From contig OX387604.1 in NCBI GenBank assembly GCA_947568835.1, positions 11,499,076 to 11,563,075 on the forward strand: a stretch of DNA of 64,000 nt, given 5' to 3'. Positions 11,136 through 23,617 of the stretch are shown one piece after another. The notes beneath the pieces are model-generated. The model made no database searches and was not told the origin of the DNA. It worked only from the letters and a program-made list of their open reading frames with translations. Within the stretch, counting starts at the first letter, position 1. Every line of letters begins with the position of its first letter. Both the position numbers and the translations under genes were made by a program. Origin of the DNA: Protonemura montana (taxonomy: Eukaryota > Arthropoda > Insecta > Plecoptera > Nemouridae).

Positions 11136-13205
11136 ATGGACTCGTTTACTCGAGCGAAGTGCTGCAATCCTTTTAAACACGTTTCCCACACACAGCTGAA
11201 GTCTCTCCTCAACGTCCAGCCGTGGATGATTGAAAAGATTTCCTCGATTCCAGTAGGAAGCAAAATCTGTGCCAAATGTAGGAAAGATTTAAATAACTAC
11301 GTAAAACCAATCAGCAGCGACTCTCCAGTGACGACGACGACCTCCAGCGATGGCGACAACTCGCAGCCCGGCTGCAGTGGTGCAAACGCCGAGAGTCAAG
11401 CATATTTTTTCCGACAAGACGCTGCTTTGTCTAACATCAACGTGGGCTTGGCGGAGCTAGGGCAATCGCCCATTGTTAAGAAAAAGTTGGCGCAATCCAG
11501 TTATCCCAGGAAGAAATTGAAGAAACTCGAAGGTGCGCTTAAAAGAACCACTACCTCCGACGCTGAAAGCGACAGTGGCCAAGATTCAGCTGATGGTCGC
11601 GAAATGATTAATCAGCTGAAAGAGAAGTTTCACTCGTCCACATCCAACAGCGAGAAAGTGCATGTTCTAACTGTCCTCCCGAAGAGCTGCTCTGTCCGGC
11701 GAACAGTGGCAGAGTTTCAAGCGTCAGAGCGCATGGTCCGCAAGGCAAAGAAGCTCGTCCTGGAAAAGGGAATTTTGTCAACCCCGAATCCAAAGCCAGG
11801 AAAAACAATTGACCGAGCCACAGTTGACCGAGTAAAATCTTTTTACAATTCAGACGATGTGAGCCGAGCCATGCCGGGCAAGAAAGACTATGTTTCCGTC
11901 AAGGAGGCGAGCGGCACTCGAGTGCACATCCAGAAAAGGCTCGTACTCTCAAACCTTAAGGACCTCCATACCCAATTCAAGGACAAATTTCCTAATAAAA
12001 AAATAGGATTTTCAAAATTTGCAGAGCTGCGGCCGAAGAACTGTGTGTTGCCTGGTGCCAGTGGGACTCATTCGGTGTGCGTGTGCACTATCCACCAAAA
12101 CGTCAAGCTAATGATCATCGGTGCCGACTTGACGAAGTTGACAGTGGACCAATCTTATCCGATAACATCTTACCACGACTGCCTTGAGCAGTTGGTCTGC
12201 GACAGTCCCCTCCCCGAATGCCATCTAGGCGAGTGTGAGGAGTGCCCGGGCATCGAGCCGTTAAAGGAGCGCCTCACGCAACTGCTGGACGACGAAATGG
12301 TGGACAATGTTATCTACAAGCAGTGGGAGAGCACCGACCGATGCACCCTGCAAACGCACATCGATTCATCCGAGGAATTCGTGGACAGTTTTTGTGCAAA
12401 ATTAGTTGCTCTGTGCCGCCACTCTTTTATTGCTAAAAAACAATCTTCGCACCAATCGGACATCAAGTGCGGTCTCCTGCCCGGCGAGTTTTTGGTGATC
12501 TGTGATTTTGCCGAAAACTATGCGTTCGTGCTACAAGACGAGGCCCAGGGGTTCCACTGGAACAATGCGTCCGCCACCATCCACCCCTTCGTGGCATATT
12601 ACAAAGAGGGCGGGGAAGAGCGCCACATCAGCTTTGTTGTAATTTCTGAGAGTTTGATCCACAACACTGTCGCAGTGCATCTATTCATAAAAAAACTCGT
12701 GAGCTTTTTGCACAATAAATTTCAGACCATAAAGAAGATGTTCTTTTTTTCTGATGGGGCAGCCTCGCAATATAAAAATAGGAAAAATTTTGCCAACTTG
12801 TGCCACTATCAAAGAGACTTTGGGGCCGACGTGGAGTGGCATTTCACGGCGACGTCACATGGGAAGAGCGCCTGCGACGGCGTCGGAGGGACGGTCAAGC
12901 GGCTGGCAGCGCGGGCGAGTCTTCAGCGCCCCTACGAGTCGCAAATAATAACACCCCGGCAACTCTTCGATTGGGCGGTCGAAGCCATCCCGACCATCAA
13001 CTTCACATTCGGAACTATTGAGGAGCACCAAGACACAGAACAGCTGCTAGCCACACGATTTGCGTCATCCCGGCCAATTCCCGGCACGCAAAAACTGCAT
13101 TGCTTCGTACCCGTGTCTGAGCACTCAGTAGCCACGCGGGTGTTCTCCTCCTCGCCGTTGTTCGAAGAAGCCAGAGTGATAGGTCAGAGTGAAACGAAGA
13201 AATGA
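11136..13205 (+). CDS. transposase of an unassigned DDE/D-like family
   Basis: Encodes 689 aa in one exon. The ATG at 11136 is chosen because the open frame upstream begins only with non-ATG codons. The N terminus has a Cys pattern (Cys9-Cys10, then Cys45-x2-Cys48 in KICAKCRKDL), probably a zinc-binding DNA-recognition module, followed by a Ser/Thr-rich linker. The middle carries VCVCTIHQ (about residue 316) and a Cys-rich stretch (about 348-372). The C-terminal half has three blocks that look like an RNase-H-like catalytic core: CDFAENY (Asp457), SDGAASQYKNR (Asp540) and SHGKSACDGVGG (His575, Asp581). These residues are proposed as catalytic by position only. Sequence style matches widespread uncharacterised animal proteins with the SDGAASQYKN and HGK..CDGVGG signatures. 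There is no stop or frameshift. Position between perfect inverted repeats makes a transposase role very likely. Confidence 0.85.
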   Translation: MDSFTRAKCCNPFKHVSHTQLKSLLNVQPWMIEKISSIPVGSKICAKCRKDLNNYVKPISSDSPVTTTTSSDGDNSQPGCSGANAESQAYFFRQDAALSNINVGLAELGQSPIVKKKLAQSSYPRKKLKKLEGALKRTTTSDAESDSGQDSADGREMINQLKEKFHSSTSNSEKVHVLTVLPKSCSVRRTVAEFQASERMVRKAKKLVLEKGILSTPNPKPGKTIDRATVDRVKSFYNSDDVSRAMPGKKDYVSVKEASGTRVHIQKRLVLSNLKDLHTQFKDKFPNKKIGFSKFAELRPKNCVLPGASGTHSVCVCTIHQNVKLMIIGADLTKLTVDQSYPITSYHDCLEQLVCDSPLPECHLGECEECPGIEPLKERLTQLLDDEMVDNVIYKQWESTDRCTLQTHIDSSEEFVDSFCAKLVALCRHSFIAKKQSSHQSDIKCGLLPGEFLVICDFAENYAFVLQDEAQGFHWNNASATIHPFVAYYKEGGEERHISFVVISESLIHNTVAVHLFIKKLVSFLHNKFQTIKKMFFFSDGAASQYKNRKNFANLCHYQRDFGADVEWHFTATSHGKSACDGVGGTVKRLAARASLQRPYESQIITPRQLFDWAVEAIPTINFTFGTIEEHQDTEQLLATRFASSRPIPGTQKLHCFVPVSEHSVATRVFSSSPLFEEARVIGQSETKK

Positions 13206-13339
13206 GTGAGTAAAAAGAATCTTTGTAGTACTTACACACAATTTTTAAACTGAAAAATTATATAATCTATCAATTTACGGGTGAATTGCATGGACCATGC
13301 TAACAGACTTGCAGAAACACAACTAAATGCACACACATT

Positions 13340-13819
13340 TATACAATAAAAATCTCATAACTTCTGATCATACGGCTGTTAATGATTAATTTTTTTTTCA
13401 TGGAAAGATAATAGACAGGAGATGCTTCACAACAAAACAAAAAAAAAAAAAAAAATTACTTCTCGAGTTATTAAGGGTTGAAATTTAAGGGTGGATTTTT
13501 TCTACCCCTAAACTTGATAAGTAAGCAATTTATGCATTTTTTCTTGTTAATGAAAGCACGATTATCATTTTAGAACTAATCCCATCGTTTTAAGTTTATT
13601 TGTTCAAACGCTAGAGTGAATATAGTGAATGGCCGTGCGGGGCAAAAAGTAAAATATTTTATTTTTCCATCCCCTGCCACGGGCAAACCGCTAGGCGTAT
13701 GGAAAAAAACTTTAAAAGAGATTTTTTATTTCCGGTGTTCTAACCCTCCTGAAAATTTCGTCAAGTTCTGAGATAGTGAAGGTTTTGAGTGTGGGCACTT
13801 GATATGGAATGACCCGTAC
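13340..13819 (-). repeat. right terminal inverted repeat of transposon
   Basis: Mirror image of 10032-10511, same length, no difference found by eye. It ends GGAATGACCCGTAC. The transposase stop codon lies 134 bp before it. Confidence 0.92.
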
Positions 13820-13824
13820 ATTAC
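13820..13824. repeat. right target-site duplication ATTAC
   Basis: Matches 10027-10031 on the other side of the transposon. Confidence 0.6.
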
Positions 13825-14332
13825 AGCTGTTATTGACTTTCAAAATGTAAGTATACCTATATCTCACATTATTCGTTACTTCAACTTCTACGAGGCAAGC
13901 GTGAGATTCAAATGAATCTAATTATTATTAGTTGATTAGGTGTCAGAATATCTAATAGCGAAGTTTGCGGCGGCTGATTCAATTTGTTGGTTGAGACTTC
14001 GGAGGTAGCCAATTTGCTGGGTGACGACCGACGGACAGCTGGCTATAGTTTTGAGTTCAGACATAAACCAGCGCCTACGCCACCCGTCTAGCTGGAAATA
14101 ATAATAACCAAACTTCTACTGTATACGTCATAATGATAAGACAATAGGACGGTAACAAACCGGTTTGTGTGATTCATGGTCTAAAAGAATCAGACTAGGC
14201 ACATTGGCCTAAAGTAAATCGGAACAAGTATTTCAAATCAGTATAACCGTTGGTAAAACGTTTCCTTAATAAATCCACAGATTATTTTTTAACTACAAAG
14301 TGACCAGCGTGTTTCAAAAAGCGACAATTTAT
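13825..14332. other. gene-free spacer
   Basis: No open frame or repeat worth calling between the transposon and the SINE. Confidence 0.5.
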
Positions 14333-14745
14333 GGATTGATTCATTGATTTGTGGTGTTTAACGACGCACTGTTTTGACAACGGGCTCTACGACACTGGTT
14401 TAATGGCATCGGTGAATGAGTGGATGATGATGATGGTGAACCTAACCTAGCCAAGAAGGTAAGAGGGGAAACCCGGTGCCGGCAAGTAGCCCACTCCTGT
14501 CGAAAAGCACCAAGGGGAACACTGGCTTAGCACCCTTCCGAAGGACACAAATCCATGCAGTCGAGAGGATGATAAGCAAGGCGAATGAAGTTGCTGTACT
14601 AACTTTCATCCCTCCCATCTCTCTCCCGAACAGAACTGGGCATGTGCATGATGGTCACTCATCCAATACCTGACCCAGCACAGTGTTGCTGAACTTCGGT
14701 GATCTCATAAGAACTGGTGTTTCCAAAACGCCAAACCGTTTGGTA
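14333..14745 (-). repeat. 5S rRNA-derived SINE, copy 2, near full length
   Basis: On the minus strand the head (about 14745-14650) reads CACCAGTTCTTATGAGATCA, then CCGAAGTTCAGCAAC, GCTGGGTCAG and TTGGATGAGTGACC. This tracks 5S rRNA (CACCGGTTCTCGTCCGATCA, CCGAAGTTAAGCAAC, GCCCGGTTAG, TTGGATGGGTGACC), including the internal promoter. A unique body of about 200 bp follows, then a tail ending CGTCGTTAAACACCAC and AATCAATGAATCAATC. It is the least damaged copy in the window and serves as the reference for the others. Confidence 0.8.
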
Positions 14746-17700
14746 TTATTTCTGGAGAGCATTCCATTAAACTAAATTTAATTATCAGCTAAATTTCATA
14801 ATGTTGACAGATGGATGGACGGGTTTAACGCAAGTGTGGTTTGCACCTTTCGTTTAAAGTTGCAATGTGCATTCGATATAAGTACAAGTATGTTGGCAAA
14901 TCTCAGTGATACGTCAGTATTGGCTTATCGACCATTATTGAGTATCAATAATTGGGTTCCTAAATCTTTGGCACCCATGATGCAATCGTTATAGAGTCTC
15001 CTATCGGAATTTTGGAGGTTTATTGATTGCGGTGTGGTAGAGATTAGGTAGACAAATATCCAGAGGTCACAGTCGAGCCCAGTTTCGATACTTGGTTGCT
15101 CTTTGTAGCATAAAACTGATTTTTATATCGCTTTCTTCTCATTCATTTAGATAATGAAGTCCTAATAAGACTAAACTAATTGGCCTGTGCTCTCTATGCA
15201 TATTTAATAAGCTTTACAATTATTTTCATTTTAATTTGTGTATGAAAAATTGCTAAAATTAGTCTCAGGCAAAATATTTACTGGTGTCGCTCACCCTTTG
15301 TTGCTTGATCTCTATCAAGCAAAGTTGTCCAACTAACAGTACTTGTTTTTTTAAGCTGAGCTCACTTTCGCCTACTGCATTCACGAGGGATGGAGCATAA
15401 AGAATTGTTTGCTGTTCTACGCATGTACAAAGCCAGACAAGAACTAATGCAGAAAATACAGGAGATTTTCAATAATTCAAATTACGAGAGCTTAACCAAC
15501 CCTCGGTGATGCGATACTCTCATATATTATTGCGACTCAAACTGAAAATTAAAACGAAGTAATCGAAGGATTTTTTTTTGATAACATTCGCTTTATGACA
15601 AAAAATATATAAAAGCTGTTATAATCCCGGATTTTTTTTACATCGCGCTTTTGACATTAGTAATTTCGTTATTATGGCATTCTAGAACAGCACTTTTTCT
15701 TCCGGGTGTCAACCAAAATAGGGGCGACAGCCATGGCTCCCATGACAGTTATCAAAAAGTCTCGGTAAAAAAGGGAGCACACTTACAACTCAGTAATAAT
15801 TATTTTCAGCTCAGGAGCGTTTTTGCTAGCAAAAAAAAAACTCGATCGTGTGAAGAAATTTAATAAAATGCACGGCCATTTTGTGGGAAATTGCCAGAGG
15901 TATGACTATGATCAGTATTCTGAAATTATTATGAATATGCATAATTTTTCTGTGGCCCATTCTTGACAGGGTTATTTGCATGGAAGGCTGCGGGGCGGGA
16001 AAGCAACGAATTCAGGCCATGCAGGAACCATGAGCAGGTTTCCCCACTGCGACATGTGGGGCGAGCGAATGCGGCCTGCTCCAAACCCAGCTCTCCTTAC
16101 GATGATCAATGGCAACCAAACTTATGACATAACGAAAAAAAAACTGTAAAACCCCCCAAAAACTTGGAAACTTTTTCATTTTATTTATTTTAAAGGAGTT
16201 ATTTTCAGAGAAGATATATATGAGGTGATTACACCTTCAAAGTGAGCCTGAAGGAATACCTAAGAAAAACCATGAATATTTCCCGAAAATGCCTAACTTT
16301 CCAGGTACATTTGAGCATTATTCCTGTGCATGGGCATCACCGCAAGCTGTACTGTCACATCGTAACTATACACGCCATTGTGGGCCGAACGGCAGAGAGG
16401 TTGGGTACCCATTTTCATCAATCAGAAAAATTGAGCAAGGACATTTAAAAAGTGTCGGAATGTCCAATTATAAATAAAGGTGAAGGTATCCCAGCCATGC
16501 ATCCGATAGATTTTGCCCAAAAAATCTTTTTTATATTCAGCATTTCTACGAAAATTCGTAAAGACCCTTCAATTTACGCATGAAATTATTTACGCATCGT
16601 ATTTCATTAAAACATGTTAATCGTTATCACCTCTGTTATTATTATGCCACCACCGTAATAAGCTGTTCATTCATCTTCACGTACCCTTCGATCGAGTAGG
16701 TATTGGCCAAGGGGCTTTCCGTAGACCTTAGGGGTGCAGATTGCTAAGGGGGTAGGGGTGGGTGGGTTTGGGGGTCGGGGCAGGTGCACGTGTGCTTGAC
16801 ACACTCCCCGAAACTATCGGACAGCGACGCGAATGGGGGTGGTGCGGCAGGGTGGTGACGGGGGATGAGACGGCTGCATCCCTTGATCACCCACCGACAC
16901 TAGGGGTAGTAGGTGAGGTCATTGGTAAACCCGAACAGAAGGGTGGAATATTCAAATTTGAGGGGAATGAGTAATGGTTTTGTAAATTAACTAGGGAGGG
17001 CTCCATTTGGAAGCTATATAGCTCGGTGGCATGGATGGTGGGTGGAGATGGGTATGACTAGATTTTTGGTTACATGGATAGAATTTTTAACAGAGCAATA
17101 CCAAAGAAGCCGACTAGTTCGTTTCGCTAATCGAGAGAAGTCAGACAGCAAAGAAGAGTTAGAAGCAATTTCATTTGACTTGTTAGCCGAACTAAAGCTC
17201 GATCGTGATTGAATATCATTCATAAGTATGATCCGCAAAAAATCAATAAATGGGGTTAATTTAAGGTAAGAAAATGAATTCATTTTCAGGGTTGTGTGCT
17301 CTCAAGCTCAGCTACTTCGATTGCTGCAGTTCAATCGGAACGCTACTTTAGCAAGGCACATGCACATGCGTGACAATAATTATATAAAGTACCTACCTAT
17401 CAACGTCGAAAATCTGAATGAAAATCATTTTTCAGGAATGAAATACCAAAAAGGTAGAACACAATAGAAATTTATCGGAATTTACATCTCAAATCAGATT
17501 AAAATGACGATGGCCCGATTTGAAAGTTAGGTCACCATGACTATCAATTCAACTCCAATTGAATAGTTACTCAATCAGGACCAAAGGAAACTTTCAAATC
17601 ATAAATTTGAGTATCGCTTAGTTGAAAGTGCGAGTGAGTGAGTGTTGGTGTGCTGGCTATGTGTGTGTGAGTATGACGAATCCCAACTCTCGGCTACGAG

Positions 17701-20700
17701 CAATCTGCTTATGGATTTACAGTGTATTTCTAACTCATGGCAGAGGCAAACACGTACGACTAACTGAATCATCCCAAGCTCCCTCCCCTCACATGTAAAT
17801 CTACTTCAATTTAATTTACCATCCCAAATAAATCCCGGTATCCCTGTTCTTGTTGCTAGTACTCGATACATGCACCATTATATCTTAGACTCGAAGCGTT
17901 TAGCTGTACATTGAAATGAATACATCCGAGTACATAGACATTTGCAGAGAGAGTACACCCGCACTGACACGTGATCTACCCGTGAATATAATACTGCAGC
18001 CAACGCCAAATTTCATACTGCATATAAAACTTACTGACAAAATAATACAACCGGATGTTTGTTAAATTTTTAACTAAAACTTAAACGAGTAAAACTTCAA
18101 CAACAGTAATATTGATCTGGGGAAAATATGGCCTTCACCTAAGAAATTCTAGTCTAGTGCATTTGCCACAAATGGAATTTGGCGTGGACTGTGGACCTGC
18201 GAAGATCGCAAAGATCGCATAATCTGGACGGTGCCGAGCTCAGCGAAAGAGTGTGGAACTTGTGCCCAGCGTGGAACTTGTGCCCAGCGTGGAACTTGTG
18301 CAGCCTTGTTAATTAACTAGGATGCTAGAAACCAGCAGCCAGAACAATGAAGATTCTTGGCTCTTCGCAAAACCGCAATGAAAAAGTTTGAAAACTTGTG
18401 AAGAAGGAACAGATTGCGATGACTTAATGGGATGTATTACCTATTCGGATAAGATAGCCTCGGTTTTGAACTACACATCTTTTGGCATGCATCTCTCTAT
18501 TAAAAAAAATATATATTTTATAGGGTGCCCCATTATCATAACCTTTGGAACGTGTAATTTAAACACTATTACACACCCGCCCACATCACCGCAATAAAAA
18601 TATCTATACAAGCCTGTACTACATCGGGGGTTGTTCAAAATCAATTACGGTGGCTAAAAATGGGACTAAAAGCTTCCAATCAAAAAACTGATCAAATTAT
18701 TCATAGCTTTAATACCAAGCGGGCTCGAAACTTTGAAACTGGATTACAAGGTAGCAATAAATACATGCAAAACAGGGGTGATGATTTTTAGATGTCTTAA
18801 TTAATTTTCTGGTTTCTTCTAGTGGAATATTTTCTGTCGCAAATTGCATAAAGTATAAGTTGGCCATTAATTCATGATCTGGTAAAATTATTCTGCAGCT
18901 ACTCTACGAAAGAGGGGTGATTACAGGTAATGATCTCATCCCCCATTATTATCTAGCTTAATTTAAGCTTTTAGGTAGTTTTTTTTCTCGGTAAATCACA
19001 TAGAATGTAAATATGAAAAAAGCATAAATAAAAAATGACCCCAAAAATAGTAAAATCGATTGATTCGTCGTGAATCGACAGAATAGGGAGAAAGAAGCGG
19101 TCATCACAACACATCCACGCATTTACGAAATAAATCATCATTAGAAAATAAGTTGCTTCCTTTAAAAACAACCCGTTCGACCCGTCAACCCATCCAACCA
19201 ATTTATTTCAAGTGGAAAAGAATAACGGTTATTGAAATTCACAACAGAAACAATGTTTTGAGTTTGAAAGATGTGACAAGTCTGTGTACCTACAGTCGCC
19301 GCAGTCGATCTTGCTGCGAAAACTTTTTTGAATTAACTTTCAGCTCGCGCAGATCGTTCTAATTCTCAAGAATTTCTTTTTCAATGCGTTAATTATGCGT
19401 TTCAATAAGTTATTTCATTTTCTTTTGTAATAAAAAAAGTCACGACGATTGGCTAAAGCAAAGTTTAATTAATTGGCTATTTTAATTTCATTTCGCTAAC
19501 GAGAAGGGCTTCAATGGACAATAATTTGTTTTCAACCAGATTTATACATGACCAGAGCTCTGATACATAATCTAATCCTTGCAGTAGCTTATTGATTAGT
19601 ACAATTAGCTGCTGATATTTCTAACTAGTTATTGAAAGATAATAAATATTAAAACTTTTCCAAAGTTCAAAACTGCAGCCACACCGTGTTGTCTGTCAAA
19701 TGGCTGTTATAATTATTTCACATCGCCAGGTCACGGAGTAGAGTCGGTTTTGTAGCTGACAGAAGCCGACAGTCGAACCTGGGGCTATTTTAGGATTGAC
19801 AGAACTAGAATACGACAATTCGCACGAGCAATGCATCGACATACTCGATATTTTCCCTCTCATTATGAATAATTAGTTTCACGGCGTTAAGAAATAAGTA
19901 TTTAATAAACCTTGATAATGCATGATTTTTTTTCGAGCTAGAAAAAATGCCGAGGCCAAACCGTTTCAAAAATTACAATCATAACATGCTATGCTCGATG
20001 GATATACCTACACCACTAAAGTAAAAATCAAGATTGAATGGCTTTCGGTTTTTGACGATCATTCGCAACTAACTAGTTGCTTGTCAACCTCAAATGTTAA
20101 GACAAACGCATAACAGCATCTGATACTTATTTATTCTTGGATTATGTCGGTGTTATTGATTGATCACAAGGAAGTTTCTTGGATGTAGCATGAAGAAGAG
20201 GATTTATCATTTTTGTTATTAGATTTTCTTGCAGGCTGCTATGGAAGGTGCTGCGGCGTAGCGGCTAGGTCGAGAGGTAGCGAGGACCTGTTCGGGATAT
20301 TGCGTTAATACTTGATGCGATCTAAAGAATAAGGATTGTTTGGGATATGAGCTAGATGCAGTGGGTAATACCGTCGGCTGTGCGCTGTCGGCCTTCCGCC
20401 TGCCGGCAGGAGCAAGATGGCCCTGCAGGAACCTCATCATTGGTATTAATCATAGAGTTTCTTCAGGGAGCCGCCATAGCTGCGATCTTGCGATCCTGTA
20501 AAACTATAAAGCTTCCTGGTGCCAGCTAAGATGATAGGAGAATACACTTTGCACTTTAGACACAACGTATAAATCTCCTGCAGCGCAAGGAAACTAGTCT
20601 ACCCATCTGAGATGTATGGATCACATGAAACCAGGATGACGGAGATAAAAAGCCATTAAGAATAAAAAAACGCGAGATGTCAGCTCAAAAACGAAAATAA

Positions 20701-23617
20701 TATAGCCAACAAAATTGGAAAACGTGTCTGGTATTGCGGCAGGTGATTTTCTTTAAGAATTCCTCCATTTTATCTCTCTATAACGGAGAGCTTACAATGG
20801 CTGACAGATTTAATTGCGCACATTACTGTAATCCATTCTTATAGAAACTTTTCCTGCATGGAAAGAATACATAAGACGTCGGCGCCTGCCACTGTCTTTA
20901 AGCTATGACGGAAATTACTCATTTTTGCCGCGAGAATAGCATAGATGTAACATTTTGCTTCGTTTTTTTTATTATTAAATGTCTTGCCACGGTGAAATTA
21001 CGAACGAAAAATTATTATAAAATGTATAAGCCTACTTCCGCTATTTTACCCTTTCATTTAAAAGAGTGGGATGACGGAATGAAAATGTAAAAAGATATAC
21101 GAAACGATATTTCGAAAAACTAATTTACTGTTCATCAGAAAATAAACGAGCGTCGAAATTACGGGGTAAAATAGTGTCGAGAAAGCCATAGAGACGAGAT
21201 TAGAGATTAAAAGCCAGTTTGCTGATAAAAGTACTTGATGGAGATGAAAAGGTGGCACAGACAAGGGGAAGTGTTCGGAGCAGAGGGCACGGGCGCACAA
21301 AATCCAGATTAGATGGACGTCGATTGTGTCATTTACTGACTATGAAAGGTGAGCTGCGATCCTGCCGGAGCTTTTCCTTCTGCTGCCTTGCTCCGCTGCA
21401 TGCTTCAATTCTGTCTGGATCTAACTTTGTTAAAGACTCATTTTCTTGTGATCGAACAACAGAACCTAATTTCGTAGCAACTTGACTTATAACGTACAAC
21501 GAACAACGTATAAAAGCTTTTCTCAGAGCCACTATCAGGTCAATAGGGTCAGACGGTGAATCACCTAAGACCTTTGATTACTTTCCAATCATGATGCTTT
21601 TTGTTCACTTCACGTACTCGTTCGTCCAACACAATAAAACCGATTTCTGTGGCCACTCTTTAACTGTCCACCTGTCCCACAACTCGAAATTGTGACAGAT
21701 GCAATCAATGAAATGTTTTGGAAAAGTTAATTGCTTCACTGAGTTTTCATCTCAAAAAAAAAATCCATCAGCTATCAAGAGCTGCACGAATTTGCGGTAG
21801 CAGGGAAAGATAGTCTATAGATATATATACCTGAAACCCCTAACTCTGCCAAAGAGTTTCCCTGGCGTTTCAAGCTATTTTCGTCTGGCTACCCACTTTC
21901 TGATGATTGATAACGCTGCGATTTCATGCAAAGCAGACGGCCTATCTGTGTAATTTGTGAATAACTCGAGATTGATCGCGCGTGTTAGCCTTCACAGTTC
22001 ATGACGCGCAGAGCGCTGTCCGAAATCACGTGACATTCGCTAATTCAATCGGTTTTCATTCACAGGTTCGAAACGGGACGAGAAATCGTGGAAAATAAAT
22101 TCAGAAAGTACTTTGGGGTGAAGCTCGAAGACAGTGGAGATTTATAAGTAAGCTATACAATTTCTTACACACTTTATAGGGTATCATCATGGCTATTTGT
22201 AGTTCTTACTGACTAACTACGAGGATAATTTTCTTTACGGCCGCTTTAAGAAAAGCGAATTCGCTTACACTGCAGCTTTCATTCTATTTTACCTCTTTCT
22301 ACCATTGGTGCATGTCCCCTTTAGTAATTCTACTCACATCTCTGCCCATTAGCATCTTCGTTCTTATTGTGTACATACAAAAGAATCCTCATTTTAGTAC
22401 AACTTATCAATTAATTGTATGAATGTATGTATGCATATATATATCTATATACCCTCTTTTCTTGGACTAATTCTAAAAGATGAGAGAAAAGTTAATTGTA
22501 CCGATGCACGCTTACAAAAATATCACAAAGACTAGAAAGAGAACAGACATTTTATCTTTTTATAAAAATATGCAAATCTTAAAGGATCTTTTCCCGTATT
22601 GTGTAATTGAAACGACCCGTCTGTTTTAGCAGAATAAATTCTCGGTAGCTGATCAACGAATTTCATTCAACAGAATAGAATTTCAAATTACAACAAAGCA
22701 TTTATATAATAATTGTTATAGTGTCTATCTTATTGATGTAGCTGTGGCTGTGGCAGTGGCATTGCTTTGAAATGTGTCATCAACATAGCTGCCATAACGG
22801 CATGTAATTGAGTTATAATACCCTTCTCACACTAGTAGTTAATGACTAAGTTCCAATCATCCTTTGATATCATTTAAACAATGTTTCTACGGTGATATTG
22901 TCTGTGGATCTCCTTCCCCTTTATGAACACGTTACTCAGATGTCATTTGAGCCTAAAATATACCTTCAACGTCCATGTCTTAATTTACTCTTCAAAAACT
23001 CTAAGCGAGTTCTCTTGCATTAGCAAGTCTTTAAAAGTAGATTCCTAACAATTATTTGAATACGTGTTTTCCCTCAACGCATTCATTGGAAGAAAAATTT
23101 GGAATAGCAATATTTGTCCAACAAAAAAACAAAGCCAACAATTTTCTTTTCAAATATTATAAGATATGCCACGCAATGAACTTTGAAATATTATTTCTGT
23201 TGATGCCATCGTTAATGCTTTCTTTCATTTAGAAGCAAAATAAGCGTATTTAGTTCTAAAATTGTACTTCTGTGGTTGCCTCTCCCCCCATCCAAGCACA
23301 CACAACCACCCAGTCACTATACCCCACGCTGCCACGCATAGGTATTCAGAGTTCGAATTTACAGATCGCATTTTATCATTTTGTATTGATATAAAAACAG
23401 CGTCGATAGAGGCCGATGATATCTAGCTGCCACTTTAGAGGTGCTTACAAAATTAACATGATTTTTCGAAATGCGAGCATGTTTGATCACGTGATGTCGT
23501 AACGGTAATTTTTTCATGTCCACTTGATATCCACTTGATAGGCATTATGAATATTCTATTTTATGTATATAGCGTGACTAAATTAGAAACGAAAGAGAGT
23601 GCACCGTAGAGTACAGT
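14746..23617. other. 8.9-kb gene-free stretch
   Basis: No frame here shows a recognisable domain, and the longest are under 90 codons. Landmarks are a G-rich patch (about 16740-16870), an 18-bp minisatellite (18253-18303) and an isolated GC-rich patch (about 20220-20450). Short conserved exons or non-coding RNAs could have been missed. Confidence 0.5.
18253..18303 (+). repeat. 18-bp minisatellite, 2.8 units
   Basis: Two identical copies and a partial third copy of GTGGAACTTGTGCCCAGC. Confidence 0.9.

Larger units (their letters stand above)
10032..13819 (+). mobile_element. complete-looking DNA transposon, 480-bp TIRs, family unassigned
   Basis: The element spans 3,788 bp. Its ends are inverted repeats of 480 bp each (10032-10511 and 13340-13819), in which I found no mismatch or indel, even through a 17-base homopolymer. 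A direct repeat ATTAC flanks it (10027-10031 and 13820-13824), taken as a 5-bp target duplication. Because the ends start with the palindrome GTAC, a TA duplication with shorter ends (starting CGGGTCATTCC) cannot be excluded. Inside lie a leader, one transposase frame (11136-13205) and a short tail. Identical arms plus an uninterrupted frame suggest a recent insertion that could still be mobile. The protein is of a type that recurs in many animal genomes, but I cannot place it in a named superfamily with confidence. Confidence 0.9.
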
